Source of the DNA: Geomicrobium sp. JCM 19039 | GTDB lineage: Bacteria > Bacillota > Bacilli > Bacillales > Marinococcaceae | NCBI RefSeq assembly: GCF_000698145.1 | Contig: NZ_BAXB01000008.1 | Location: 1 to 64,000, forward strand | Direction: 5' to 3' | Length of the DNA stretch: 64,000 bases | In this document: positions 1-9,064 of the stretch, in pieces | Layout of the letters: every line of letters begins with the position of its first letter | Position numbering within the stretch: position 1 is the first letter of the stretch | Notes under the pieces: generated by a model | The model's database searches: none | What the model was told of the DNA's origin: nothing | What the model saw: only the letters and a program-made list of their open reading frames with translations | Translations under genes and position numbers: made by a program

Positions 1-561
1 GCCCGTGACACCTTGAGGCCCGGTACTACCTGTGACGCCTGTAACGCCCTGAGGTCCAGTATTGCCCGTGGCACCCGTGATGCCCTGAGGCCCAGTGTTG
101 CCTGAGGCTCCCGTGACGCCTTGAGGCCCGGTGATGCCTGAGGCACCCGTGATGCCTTGAGGCCCGGTACTGCCTGAGGCACCCGTGATGCCTTGAGGCC
201 CGGTACTGCCAGTGACTCCCGTTACGCCTTGAGCACCGGTAGTCCCTGTAACACCTGTAACAATTAATTGATAATCATTTGAAGAACCAGGTAGCCCCTG
301 TGGGGAATCTGATAATACCTGATAAATGGAGCCTTCATAGGAAATGAGCATATTTCGTTGATATGTTGGTCTAGCATTTTCTGAAAAAGGGATGGCTTGT
401 TGTAATCCAATCCTTGTGGGGCCTTGTGGTCCTGTACTACCAGTTGGACCTGTTGGACCATGTAAGTGGTGAGAGTTATATGCTATACCATTAATTAAAT
501 TGTTATTAAGATGAATTGATGGGTTTCGATTTTCCTTGCCTAAATGCCAAAATTCACGCAC
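1..561 (-). CDS. Collagen-like (GXT-repeat) surface protein, N-terminal part; runs off the left edge
   Basis: On the minus strand a GTG start at 561 follows a GAGGTG ribosome-binding site. It opens a frame that begins [11 protein letters not shown], has about 35 non-repetitive residues, then [14 protein letters not shown] roughly 50-residue globular insert (about positions 290-425) follows. The frame then enters uninterrupted Gly-X-Thr collagen triplets (GVTG, GPQG, GITG, GASG) that continue to position 1. Collagen-like proteins with GXT triplets are typical of exosporium or spore-surface filaments in Bacillaceae (BclA-like). The C-terminal trimerisation domain would lie beyond the window. 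The repeat DNA is itself a near-tandem array with an 18- to 54-bp periodicity. The family call is firm. Localisation on the exosporium is inference. Confidence 0.8.
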   Translation of the reverse strand, partial: MREFWHLGKENRNPSIHLNNNLINGIAYNSHHLHGPTGPTGSTGPQGPTRIGLQQAIPFSENARPTYQRNMLISYEGSIYQVLSDSPQGLPGSSNDYQLIVTGVTGTTGAQGVTGVTGSTGPQGITGASGSTGPQGITGASGITGPQGVTGASGNTGPQGITGATGNTGPQGVTGVTGSTGPQGVTG

Positions 562-700
562 TTGATCACCTCATCATAGCGTACTGTAAATATTATGATA
601 TAACGACAACTTGTATCTTGTGTTTACTAGGTGTTGTAAAGTACAACATTGCCACCGTTATAACTGAAATACGAATTGTAAAGGAATGTTTAGATAACAG

Positions 701-868
701 GTGATTCAAATAAACACGACAGGTTCGTTGGACGGTGAGATTGGTCCGGGTCGTGATAATCGTGGTGAAGTGCCGTTTGATGTGAACGCTTCTGATGAGT
801 ATGAGTTTATCTTTGAAAATCCATTCACGAGCGGGCAAGCAATCTGGACGATTACAGATTTAGAATGA
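701..868 (+). pseudogene. C-terminal fragment or very small ORF of an unknown secreted-type protein
   Basis: A GTG at 701 opens a 55-codon frame. It encodes an acidic beta-strand-like sequence with the pieces GEIGPGRDNRGEVPFDV and FENPFTSGQAIWTITDLE, and ends with TGA at 866-868 directly before a terminator hairpin. No signal peptide or convincing ribosome-binding site is visible. It looks like the tail of a larger exported protein whose beginning has been lost. It could also be a genuine small protein. I do not recognise the family. Confidence 0.35.
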
Positions 869-874
869 TGATTC

Positions 875-898
875 GGCAGGCGAAGGCCTGCCTTTTTT
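875..898 (+). terminator. Rho-independent terminator
   Basis: A GGCAGGC/GCCTGCC stem with a four-base loop is followed by six T residues, directly after the stop codon at 866-868. Confidence 0.8.
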
Positions 899-955
899 GT
901 TTAAATTTGGGTGAGATGGGCATCTTAAAGAAAACGATTGTGGAGGAATGTTCGG

Positions 956-1453
956 ATGAAGAAGTATAACATGGCTAGCTTGTCGATCCTTATCGCCCTC
1001 GGACTCGTTGGGTGTGGCGGTACGGACGACGGAACGGTAGAAAATGAACAACCGCCGATGGAAGAGTCTACACCGACAGAAGATGAGGGTATGGCAGGCG
1101 ACGAAACAACCGGCGGTTGGCACGAGTCGCTGTCATTTGAGGAATTTCAATTGGATGTCGAGTACAAAAGCGAAGAGTACGAAGTGGATTACGATTACAA
1201 CAACGGCAACCCCGAAGCAGAAATTCAAGACACTAGGGGCGGATCAAACATCCAGGTAGCAGGAGATGAAGCCCTTGATCAACTTGCCTCTATTCTGCCG
1301 GAACTCGACATTGATGAGCAAACCTCGCCAGATGAGCTGGTTCAAGCCGTCGTGGAAGCGTTTGATTTAGATGAGACCTATGACGAACTCGACGTCGATG
1401 TAGAATTTTTCAACAACGAAGAAATTGAAGCCGAAGAAGATCAGAATCAATGA
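956..1453 (+). CDS. YusW-like acidic lipoprotein
   Basis: ATG at 956 is chosen because GGAGG at 942-946 sits in front of it. The 165-residue product starts MKKYNMASLSILIALGLVGC, a lipoprotein signal peptide with an LVGC lipobox (Cys at about 20), so it should be anchored outside the membrane. After an acidic linker it has one small domain. The spacing of that domain (EEFQLDVEY, then AEIQDTRGG, then a final LDVDVEFFNNEE strand) resembles the YusW-like family of Bacillus lipoproteins. The molecular role of that family is not established. The gene stands alone between two terminators. The strong acidity fits a halophilic or alkaliphilic host. Confidence 0.75.
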   Translation: MKKYNMASLSILIALGLVGCGGTDDGTVENEQPPMEESTPTEDEGMAGDETTGGWHESLSFEEFQLDVEYKSEEYEVDYDYNNGNPEAEIQDTRGGSNIQVAGDEALDQLASILPELDIDEQTSPDELVQAVVEAFDLDETYDELDVDVEFFNNEEIEAEEDQNQ

Positions 1454-1456
1454 GAC

Positions 1457-1485
1457 AAAGCCCGTGCGGGAATCGCACGGGCTTT
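1457..1485. terminator. Rho-independent terminator, possibly bidirectional
   Basis: A 12-bp perfect stem (AAAGCCCGTGCG and its complement) with a five-base loop has A and T tracts at its ends. It lies four bases after the YusW-like stop codon. Confidence 0.85.
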
Positions 1486-1685
1486 ACACATGTAGAGTCG
1501 GCCGGGTTGGATTGGCCAAAACCGTTCTCGAGTTGAGACAAGCTGTTACCGAGTTCCCTGCTTTATTCCGCAGAGCGGAAACATTTGACTAACTCGGTAA
1601 CAGAATATATGAACTAGGGAACAGATGCAGTGAGTCACGCTGAAAAACCACGTCGGCGCGACGTTAGGTGCTTGGGAATATGAGC

Positions 1686-1721
1686 AAACCCCCGGTGAAT
1701 CCTTGGATTCACCGGGGGTTT
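1686..1721. terminator. Long perfect hairpin, terminator of the Ldh-family gene
   Basis: A 17-bp perfect inverted repeat (AAACCCCCGGTGAATCC and its complement) around a two-base loop lies 60 bp beyond the stop of the minus-strand dehydrogenase at 1781. The run between 1490 and 1685 otherwise holds no gene that I can support. Confidence 0.8.
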
Positions 1722-1780
1722 GTTAATGATATTTGTTTTCTGAAGCAGGATGCATGAAAATTTGCCGGTACAGACCGCCG

Positions 1781-2794
1781 CTATCGTCCATTTTCCATAA
1801 GAAACTCGTAAACAGATTCTGGCAGTGGAATGCCACTTTGCTTTCTTGTTTTAGCCGTTTGTGTCTCAATTTCGCCTGGAACAAAGACTCCTTCGTTGCC
1901 TTCAATGGCTGGAATGGACCGAAGTTCACGGATCATCATGTCCATGCGTTTTGTGAATGTTTCCAAGTGTGTGAACACACTAGGGTCCAGCGCCAAAACG
2001 AAGTGACCAAGTTCGCGATTTTGTCCATAGTCTCCATACATTTTAGATACGTGTGGGCCAAAGGCGGCTCCTGTGAGTAATGCTGAGAATATTTCCACAA
2101 CCATCGCAAGACCATAGCCTTTCGGTCCACCAAAGGGTGTGAGGGAGACGACTTGGTGAGGATCAGTTGTAGAGTTTCCGTCTTTGTCTACGCCCCACCC
2201 TTCAGGAATGGATTGCCCTTTTTCTTTTGCTTGTAGAATTTTTCCTAGAGCGACTGTACTCGTGGCGAAGTCTAGAATGACGGATCCTTCTTCAGCAGAC
2301 GGGAAGCCAAAGGCAATTGGGTTCGTACCGAAAAATGGCTCTGTACCACCAAACGGAACGACCACTTTGTCTGTATGGGTCATGGCAAGGCCAATCATGC
2401 CAGCGTCTGCAGCTTGCTGTACGAAGTAGGAGAGCGCACCGCAATGACTGCTATTTTTAACCGCGACAGCACCGATGCCTTGTTCTTTTGCAATCTGGAT
2501 GGATTGATTCATCGCTTCTTTTGCGATGTAATGACCAAAACCGTTGTTTCCATCAAGGATCCCTGTACTTGGGGATGTTTTTGTGAATGTCGGCTCTGCA
2601 TGGGCATCGAGACCACCTTCAGCTACTCGTCGAAGATAATGTTCAACCCGAAGCACGCCGTGGGAATCAACACCACGTAAGTTTGCGTGCACGAGCACGT
2701 CGGTTACATGTTCTGCGATGTGCTTTGGAATACCACCCCGCGTAAAAGCCGTTGTCGTAATGTCTGTTAGCTGTTGTTCTGTGAGCGTACTCAT
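1781..2794 (-). CDS. Malate/L-lactate (Ldh) family NAD(P)-dependent dehydrogenase
   Basis: The 337-residue product is full length for the Ldh_2 family (ureidoglycolate, sulfolactate and malate dehydrogenases; a fold unrelated to the classical Rossmann dehydrogenases). Family signatures are NLRGVDSHGVLRVEHYLRR near residue 40, the SSHCGALSYFV segment near 115, and FFGTNPIAFGFP near 160. It probably oxidises a 2-hydroxy acid in the cytoplasm. It is divergent from a GntR regulator and close to TRAP and mannonate genes, so it probably serves sugar-acid catabolism. The exact substrate cannot be read from sequence. The frame is intact. A paralogue is at 59,181. Confidence 0.85.
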   Translation of the reverse strand: MSTLTEQQLTDITTTAFTRGGIPKHIAEHVTDVLVHANLRGVDSHGVLRVEHYLRRVAEGGLDAHAEPTFTKTSPSTGILDGNNGFGHYIAKEAMNQSIQIAKEQGIGAVAVKNSSHCGALSYFVQQAADAGMIGLAMTHTDKVVVPFGGTEPFFGTNPIAFGFPSAEEGSVILDFATSTVALGKILQAKEKGQSIPEGWGVDKDGNSTTDPHQVVSLTPFGGPKGYGLAMVVEIFSALLTGAAFGPHVSKMYGDYGQNRELGHFVLALDPSVFTHLETFTKRMDMMIRELRSIPAIEGNEGVFVPGEIETQTAKTRKQSGIPLPESVYEFLMENGR

Positions 2795-2810
2795 TCATTA
2801 ATCACTCCTT

Positions 2811-2847
2811 AAGTATGTAAACGCTTTAAAATAATAGTAGCATACTT
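2811..2847. promoter_or_regulatory. Divergent control region: inverted repeat and candidate CcpA (cre) site
   Basis: The 95-bp gap between the Ldh-family gene and gntR holds AAGTATG at 2811-2817 and its complement CATACTT at 2841-2847, an arrangement suited to a dimeric regulator such as the neighbouring GntR. Between them, TGTAAACGCTTTAA (2816-2829) matches the cre consensus TGWAANCGNTNWCA at all but one position. CcpA control would be expected for a sugar-acid locus. Both assignments are by pattern only. Confidence 0.4.
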
Positions 2848-2889
2848 GTATGGTAGTGTGGTAGCATCATTTTTAGGAGGTGAGAAAAG

Positions 2890-3561
2890 TTGAATCGGAC
2901 AAATTTTAAAGGATCAACCCGAGAGTATGTGTACGAGAAGATCCGTGAATCAATATTGAGTCTCGAGCTTACGCCGGGGACGGTCATTTCCGAAAAAGAA
3001 ATCTCTGATGATTTGGAAGTGAGTCGGACACCGGTCCGTGAAGCTTTTCTTAAATTAACTGAAGATGAGTTGTTGACGGTTTTGCCACAAAGAGGTTCAT
3101 TTGTCACACTTATTGACTTGGATCATGTTGAAGAAGCCCGTTTTCTTAGAGAGCAAGCAGAAGTAGGGATGATGAAGCTCGCATGCCATTCTTTTCCGGA
3201 ATCGAAACGATTGGATATGTTGGCAAACATTGAAAAGCAAAAGCTTGCCAAGGAGAAAGAAGATGAACAAGCCCTTTTTTTGTTGGATCGCGATTTTCAT
3301 TTGTTCTTAGCAGAAGGTACAAATAAAAAACGTGTTTGGCAAGTCATACAACGTATGGATGTGCATTCGCAAAGATTGCGTAAGTTGAGCATGAATTTGA
3401 AGTTGAATTGGAACCTCCTCATTGAACAACATGAAGCGATGGTTCAGGCAATTGAGCAAAAAGATGAACGAGCTGGAATGGAAATTATGCACGAGCACTT
3501 GACGTTGTTGCAGTATGACCAATCCCCGCTAAAAGCGGAATTTCCGGATTATTTTCAATAA
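2890..3561 (+). CDS. GntR-family (FadR subfamily, FCD domain) transcriptional regulator
   Basis: A TTG start at 2890 is supported by AGGAGGTGAG at 2876-2885. Of 223 residues, about 8-75 form the GntR winged helix (TREYVYEKIRESIL, then LEVSRTPVREAFLKL). The remainder is a helical FCD ligand-binding domain with a putative metal-site aspartate and histidines (LDRDFHLFLAEG, EQHEAMVQAIE, MHEHLTLL). FCD regulators sense small carboxylic acids or sugar acids. Lying between a divergent dehydrogenase and the TRAP/mannonate genes, it is probably the local repressor for hexuronate or related acids. The frame is intact. Confidence 0.85.
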   Translation: MNRTNFKGSTREYVYEKIRESILSLELTPGTVISEKEISDDLEVSRTPVREAFLKLTEDELLTVLPQRGSFVTLIDLDHVEEARFLREQAEVGMMKLACHSFPESKRLDMLANIEKQKLAKEKEDEQALFLLDRDFHLFLAEGTNKKRVWQVIQRMDVHSQRLRKLSMNLKLNWNLLIEQHEAMVQAIEQKDERAGMEIMHEHLTLLQYDQSPLKAEFPDYFQ

Positions 3562-3595
3562 AAACCTCTATAATCAAAAAAATTATCATTTTCTT

Positions 3596-4152
3596 GATTT
3601 GCACAGTTGCTGCTTTCCTTGCAAGCGAATGGTTTTACTCTAGAGCGCAAGGGCGACATCGGTGGCCAAAGTACGACCCCCGTGTTTTCTTTATACTCCA
3701 GAGCATAAGGGAGATACGGTTCACGTTTCTGCCTACTGGCTGCGGTGCGTAGAAACAAGTCCAAATGCCTCATATATTCATTTAAGTGACACTTGGCATA
3801 GAAAAATCATCATTTTAAACGTGGATGCGCACAAAAACGGAGTCACCGGTCACAAATCGCGATATAAGTGACAGTTGAGAGCCGAAAGTGGTCGGTGTAA
3901 GCGTTGGATTGTCACATAAGAGACAGGGCATAACATTCTTTGTGCCAGGTGGTGGCCCTCGGTCACGTCTTTTTGCCCTTCGACCAACGTTTTCCGTGTT
4001 GCCCGCAACCCTTGCAGTGACGAACAACGTTTGGGACCGAAGTAGTCGAAGGGAAACGAGATGAACTTCAACAGACAATATGTAGGCGTTTGCCCGTAAA
4101 GACCGATTTTAATCCTGGGATTTAGTGAATTTCTTTAGTTAAACTTATATAG
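3596..4152 (+). repeat. Long intergenic repeat element, copy 1
   Basis: A ~557-bp non-coding stretch that recurs at 50,714-51,243 in the same orientation. Shared blocks include AATCATCATTTTAAACGTGG, GTGGATGCGCACA, GGTCACAAATCGCGATATA, TTTTCCGTGTTGCCCGCAAC and CCTTGCAGTGACGAACAA. Several GTCAC/GTGAC inverted pairs and a hairpin followed by TTTTT at about 3949-3975 are kept. The copy ends 17 bp before the dctP start, so it occupies its whole upstream region. I see no conserved reading frame. Confidence 0.75.
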
Positions 4153-4168
4153 AAAGCAGGTGTAGGCA

Positions 4169-5178
4169 ATGTGGAAAGGGTTTTTGGCTTGTGTCTCTGG
4201 TGCTGTGCTGCTGCTCGGTGGATGCGCAGCCGAAACGTCCTCCTCCTCAAAAGAGGACGTTACTCGTTGGAAAATGACACACATTTCTGATTCGAGTCAC
4301 TTGTGGCACCGAACAGCCGAAGAGTTTGCTGAACTCGTCGAAGAAAAAACAGACGGTGCTGTTGTGGTTGATATTTTTCCGAACAGTCAGTTAGGCAGTG
4401 AAGTAGATAACATCAACTCCATTCGCTACGGTGCAACCGACCTCACGATTACTGGAGAGACGTTAGAAGTGTGGACGCCAAACGCGGTCATGCTCGCCGT
4501 ACCGTACGCATTTGAAGATGAGGACCATATGCGTCGTGTCATTGAAGGCCCATTAGGTGGCATTATTGAAAGCGATATCGAGCGTGATATTGGACTCACA
4601 CCTCTTTTTTATATGGAACGAGCACCAAGGAACTTAACGTCGAATGTTGAAATTAATACGCCGGAAGATTTGCGCGGGTTTAATATGCGTGTACCAAACG
4701 TACCGTTATTTTTAGATGCGTGGTCACAAGCAGGGGCACAACCACAAGTGCTCAGTTTGAACGAAGTGTTTACCGGATTGCAACAAGGGGTGATCGACGG
4801 ACAAGAGAACCTAATGACTTGATTGAGAGCAACGGGTTTTATGAGGTGCAGCAATACTTAAATGAAACCGAGCACGTACGTTCATGGATTTATGTAGTCG
4901 TTGGTAGCGAGCAATTGGAAGCGTTGCCAGCAGACCAGCAAGCGGCGGTCAAAGAAGCAGCGGCTGAAGCAGAAGCGTATGCCCAAGATCTTCATGAGGC
5001 AGAAACTGAAGCAGTACGGGAACGATTAGATGAGCAAGGCATGACCTTCAATGACGACGTGGATCAAGAAGCGTTTCGTGAAGCAATGATGCCAGCACTG
5101 GAAGAGTACTTCACAGAAGAACAGAACGAGTTGTACTTAGATATTCTCGCTGAAGGTGAAGGAGGAGAGAGTGAATGA
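4169..5178 (+). CDS. dctP: TRAP transporter substrate-binding protein DctP (frame broken near 4812)
   Basis: The extracytoplasmic solute receptor of a TRAP uptake system has a lipoprotein signal with an LLGGC lipobox at about residue 19. The DctP fold is recognisable (HLWHRTAEEFAELVEEKT, LGSEVDNINSIRYG, LQQGVIDGQEN). After GQEN the frame stops at 4819-4821, while the adjacent frame continues NDLIESNGFYEVQQYLN to 5178. One extra C in the CC run near 4814 would restore GQENPNDL. Healed length is about 336 residues, normal for DctP. Its gene overlaps dctQ by four bases. The ligand is inferred to be a uronate or sugar acid from the context. Confidence 0.85.
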
Positions 5179-5657
5179 AGCAGATGGAAAAAGTCGATGC
5201 GACACTTGGAACAACGACGATCCTATTATTTGCTGGTTTATTGCTCGTCGTCGTCATTCAAATCCTGAGCCGGTATTTCCCTTATGATTTTACGTGGACT
5301 GAAGAGCTTTCTCGCTACTTATTTGTTTATTCAATTGTGACGGCAGCTCCTTTGGCTTTACGAAAACAAGAATTTATCCGCATTGACATGTTAATTCTAG
5401 CACTTCCAAAATCAATTCAACGAATCTATGAAACCGTCATTAGTGTGCTTATTATTTTATTTTCAGCGGTACTTTTCGTGTTTGGTCTCCAGTTTACGGG
5501 ATTAGGGTTAGATTTCTACGCGCCAACACTAGGAATACCTATGGCCTATGCGTATGCGGCTGTACCGATCCTCGGTTTATTGTTAATCGTGTATGGGGTT
5601 GTGACCATCATTGAACGCCTGCAAGGTGCCTATGACGAGAAAGGAGAAGAAAGCTAA
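5175..5657 (+). CDS. dctQ: TRAP transporter small membrane subunit DctQ
   Basis: A 160-residue protein with four predicted membrane helices (about 15-35, 50-70, 90-112, 128-150) and the DctQ-type segment FTWTEELSRYLFVYSIV. It joins DctM in the inner membrane to form the Na+-driven TRAP permease. The ATGA overlap with dctP and the one-base overlap with dctM show translational coupling. Confidence 0.9.
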   Translation: MKQMEKVDATLGTTTILLFAGLLLVVVIQILSRYFPYDFTWTEELSRYLFVYSIVTAAPLALRKQEFIRIDMLILALPKSIQRIYETVISVLIILFSAVLFVFGLQFTGLGLDFYAPTLGIPMAYAYAAVPILGLLLIVYGVVTIIERLQGAYDEKGEES

Positions 5658-6926
5658 TGGCTATCCTCGTCATCGTATTGTTTTTATTACTCATTGCTCT
5701 TGGAATACCGATTGCGTTTAGCTTAGGGATTTCATCACTCATTTACTTACTCGTTGCCGGCGTACCTCTCACAGTCATTCCGCAAACGATGTTTGCCGGA
5801 ATTGATTCATTTGTCATGCTAGCGATTCCAGCCTTCATCCTTGCAGGAAACTTAATGAATGCTGGCGGGATTACGAATCGAATCATTGACTTTGCTAATG
5901 CGGTTGTCGGGCGCATTCGCGGGGGACTTGCGCTAACGAACGTCGCTTCTTCCCTCGGGTTCGCCGGGATTTCAGGTACGGCGTTATCGGACACAGCGAG
6001 TATCGGATCAGTTATGATTCCAGCGATGAAAAACAAGGGTACGGGTCGGGTTTTCAGCGGCAGTTACCTCAATTTCATCAACAGTTGGACCGATGCTTCC
6101 TCCGTCGTTGCCGATGATCATTATCGGTACGCTCGCTAGCATTTCCATCGGTGATTTGTTCCTTGCCGGAGCGATCCCTGGTATTTTGCTTGCGATTGGA
6201 TTTTTAATCGTCACATACATCATTAGTGTGAAGCGCCAATATCCAAAAGGGGAGAAGCAGTCACTTTCTACAATTGGAAAAACGTTTTTAGGGGCGTTTT
6301 GGGCGCTAATTATGGTCGTTATTATTCTTTGGGGGATTCTTGGTGGGTATTTCACACCAACTGAAGCTGCTGTCGTATGTGTGATCTATGCGTTTCTCGT
6401 TGGAAAATTTGTTTATCGAGAGTTAAATCTCAAGCTAGTACCGTCCATCATTAAAAACACACTCATCTCAACGGCTTCCATCCTTTTGCTCGTAGGATTT
6501 GCGAACACGTTCGGCTGGATTCTTGTCAGTGAAGGTGTGCCGCTTGTTATAGCTGACGGCATTCTCTCGATTACAGAGAACCCGATTTTTGTTATTTTAC
6601 TCATTATTCTTTTATTGCTTGTGCTAGGAATGTTTATGGAGACCATCGCGGCACTTGTCATTTTGTTCCCCGTACTACTTCCGGTTGCGACAAGTATTGG
6701 TATGGACCCGATTCACTTCGGTGTCGTCATGGTGCTCGCACTCATGATTGGACTTTCCACGCCACCGGTCGGGGTTTGTTTGTTCGTAGCGTCATCATTT
6801 GCAAAAGTGCCAATTACAGTAACGGTTAGAGAGTTGCTCCCATTTTTCGCTGTTGCGATTCTCGTTCTACTCATCGTTGCGTACGTACCACAATTATCAC
6901 TATTTTTACCCGGACTATTTGAGTAA
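5657..6926 (+). CDS. dctM: TRAP transporter large permease DctM (frame broken near 6050)
   Basis: A large hydrophobic permease with many membrane helices. The DctM hallmarks are present: FAGIDSFVMLAIPAFILAGN, SLGFAGISGTALSDTASIGS and GGYFTPTEAAVVCVIYAF. The frame that starts at 5657 runs out at 6139. The sequence SAAVTSISSTVGPMLPPS, expected next in this family, is found one frame over from about 6055, and the second frame then runs to 6926. An indel in the G-rich stretch 6038-6057 explains this. Healed length is about 423 residues, normal for the family. It is the transport channel for the DctP ligand. Confidence 0.85.
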
Positions 6927-6929
6927 AGG

Positions 6930-7954
6930 ATGATGAAGATGAAAGCCATTCAAGTAAAACAACCTCACCAACTCGACATCGTTGACACGGAACGCCCAAA
7001 AGTTCAAACCGAAACGGACGTCATTGTACGTGTAACGACGGTTGGAATTTGTGGTTCGGATATGCACATTTATCACGGAAGCAACCCGTTTACCGTTTAC
7101 CCTCGAGTCATTGGACATGAGGTGGCAGGACGTGTTGAAGAAACGGGTGCTGCTGTTACAAACGTGAAAAAGGGCGACCTCGTCGCCCTAGAGCCGATTC
7201 GCTCGTGTGGCACGTGTTATGCATGTAAGAACGACCGCCCGAACGTATGCACAGACCTCGTCGTGTACGGCGTGCATGCTGACGGTGGCATGAGCGAATG
7301 GATGCGAGCCGATCAGAGAAATTGGCACCCGGTCGAAGATCACGTGACTGAAGAAGCTGCGGCACTTATTGAACCGTTGACGATCGGTGCGCAAGCTAGT
7401 TTTCGTGGAAACATCCAGTCTGGGGACACTGTACTCATTATGGGGGCGGGCCCGACAGGCATAGCTTGTCTATTGCTCGCAAAAGAGCGAGGGGCGACAG
7501 TGTGGATGTCAGATTTCAATACGAATCGTCTTGATTACGCAACGTCTATCGGAGCAGATCGATCATTAACCCGGGAACGACAGACGTGGAAGAAGAAGTG
7601 ACAAGAGCAACGGATGGCGAAATGATGAACGTCGTCATCGATGCGGTCGGCATTACGAGTACGTTTGAGCAAGCGGTTCAACTTGCATCAGTTGCCGGAA
7701 CGGTCGTGACGTTAGGATTTAATGAGCAGCCGTCACACATTCCTTCTTTTCAACTTACAAAGAAAGAATTAAACGTTGTTGGCTCTCGACTACAGACGCA
7801 TCAATTTCCTGCAGTGATTGAAAAAGTCAATGCTGGCCAGTTGAAACCAGAAGCGATCATTTCCCATCGGTTTCATTTTAAAGATGTTAAAAAAGCATTC
7901 TCTCTGTTGGAAAATGAACCTGAGAATGTACGAAAAGTCGTTATTGAATTTTAG
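6930..7954 (+). CDS. Zinc-dependent medium-chain dehydrogenase (frame broken near 7560)
   Basis: An MDR-superfamily alcohol/polyol dehydrogenase. The catalytic zinc motif GHEVAG is near residue 65. The structural-zinc cysteine cluster CGTCYACKNDRPNVC is near 90-105. The Rossmann motif GAGPTG is near 175. Residues resemble the L-idonate, threonine and sorbitol dehydrogenase group. ATG codons occur at 6930, 6933 and 6939, and 6939 has the best spacing from AAAGG. The frame breaks in GADR: one missing base gives RIINPGTTDVEEEV and carries on to 7954, about 340 residues. Lying between TRAP genes and uxuA, it probably oxidises a hexonate or ketoacid in the pathway. Confidence 0.8.
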
Positions 7955-7972
7955 TGGAAGGGGTTGAACGCG

Positions 7973-9064
7973 ATGAGAATGACATTTCGCTGGTACGGAG
8001 AAGGCAATGACTCCGTTACAGCCGAGCAAATTAAACAAATTCCTGGCATAGAAGGGCTTGTGTGGGCTCTTCACGATCAGCCAGCAGGTAACGTGTGGCC
8101 ACTGGAAGACATCATGCGTGTCAAAAAATACGCCGATACCCACGGCTTTCATCTTCACGTCGTGGAGAGCATTAACGTCCATGAAGACATCAAACTCGGC
8201 GCTGACACGCGAGACCGTTACATTGAGAACTACAAGCAAACGTTAAAAAACGTTGCTCAGGCAGGCGCACGCGTCGTCTGCTTCAATTTCATGCCGGTAT
8301 TTGATTGGACAAGAACCGATCTTTTTAAACAATTAGAAGACGGTTCTACTGCCCTTTTCTATGAAAAAGCGAAAGTTGACCGGATGGATCCGTATGAGTT
8401 AATCGAACAAACGACGGACTCTGAATTCACGATGCCTGGGTGGGAGCCGGAACGCTTGAAGACGATCGAACACTCACTTCGAGCATATGAGCAAGTGAGT
8501 GAAGAAGACTTATGGGCGAATCTCCACTATTTCTTAGAGCGAGTATTGCCAGTCGCAGAAGAAGAAAATATTAAACTAGCCATCCATCCAGACGATCCAC
8601 CGTGGTCTGTGTTTGGCTTGCCAAGAATTATCAATAGTGAAGAAGCGATTGAACGGTATTTGGCCATTTCCGACAGTCCGTCTCACTGTCTTACGCTGTG
8701 TAGCGGTTCACTCGGGTCAAATCCGGCAAACGATGTCCCTGCGATCATTCGCCGCTTTCATAATCGCATCGCATTTGCTCACATCCGAAATGTTCGTATC
8801 TATGAAAATGGGGATTTTATTGAGACGTCCCATCGAACGAAAGACGGGTCCGTTCCAATTGATGACGTCGTCAGAGCGTATCACGAGTCAGGTTTTACAG
8901 GGTACGTCCGCCCCGACCACGGCCGACATTTATGGAACGAACAATGTCGCCCAGGGTATGGGTTGTACGACCGGGCATTAGGGATCATGCACTTATGGGG
9001 TCTTTGGGACGCTTATGAACTTGTTGAAAAAACGAATCAGGAGGCGAAATCACATGCTCCCTAG
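7973..9064 (+). CDS. uxuA: Mannonate dehydratase UxuA
   Basis: Converts D-mannonate to 2-keto-3-deoxygluconate in the hexuronate pathway. The 363-residue product starts [15 protein letters not shown] and carries the UxuA TIM-barrel signatures [42 protein letters not shown] and [11 protein letters not shown], including the metal-binding His and Cys region ([13 protein letters not shown]). The ATG at 7973 is preferred over an in-frame TTG at 7964 because GGAAGGGG lies nine bases in front of it. The frame is intact. It follows the dehydrogenase by 18 bp and overlaps the start of the next gene. Confidence 0.95.
   Translation: MRMTFRWYGEGNDSVTAEQIKQIPGIEGLVWALHDQPAGNVWPLEDIMRVKKYADTHGFHLHVVESINVHEDIKLGADTRDRYIENYKQTLKNVAQAGARVVCFNFMPVFDWTRTDLFKQLEDGSTALFYEKAKVDRMDPYELIEQTTDSEFTMPGWEPERLKTIEHSLRAYEQVSEEDLWANLHYFLERVLPVAEEENIKLAIHPDDPPWSVFGLPRIINSEEAIERYLAISDSPSHCLTLCSGSLGSNPANDVPAIIRRFHNRIAFAHIRNVRIYENGDFIETSHRTKDGSVPIDDVVRAYHESGFTGYVRPDHGRHLWNEQCRPGYGLYDRALGIMHLWGLWDAYELVEKTNQEAKSHAP

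Noticed and set aside
516..838. Overlapping plus and minus frames between the collagen-like gene and the first terminator
   Set aside because: No start signals and no family features. Only the short frame ending at 868 looks protein-like.
3815..4078. Minus-strand 87-codon frame inside the long intergenic repeat
   Set aside because: The second copy of the repeat has no corresponding frame (its longest frame is on the other strand), so it is not conserved as protein.
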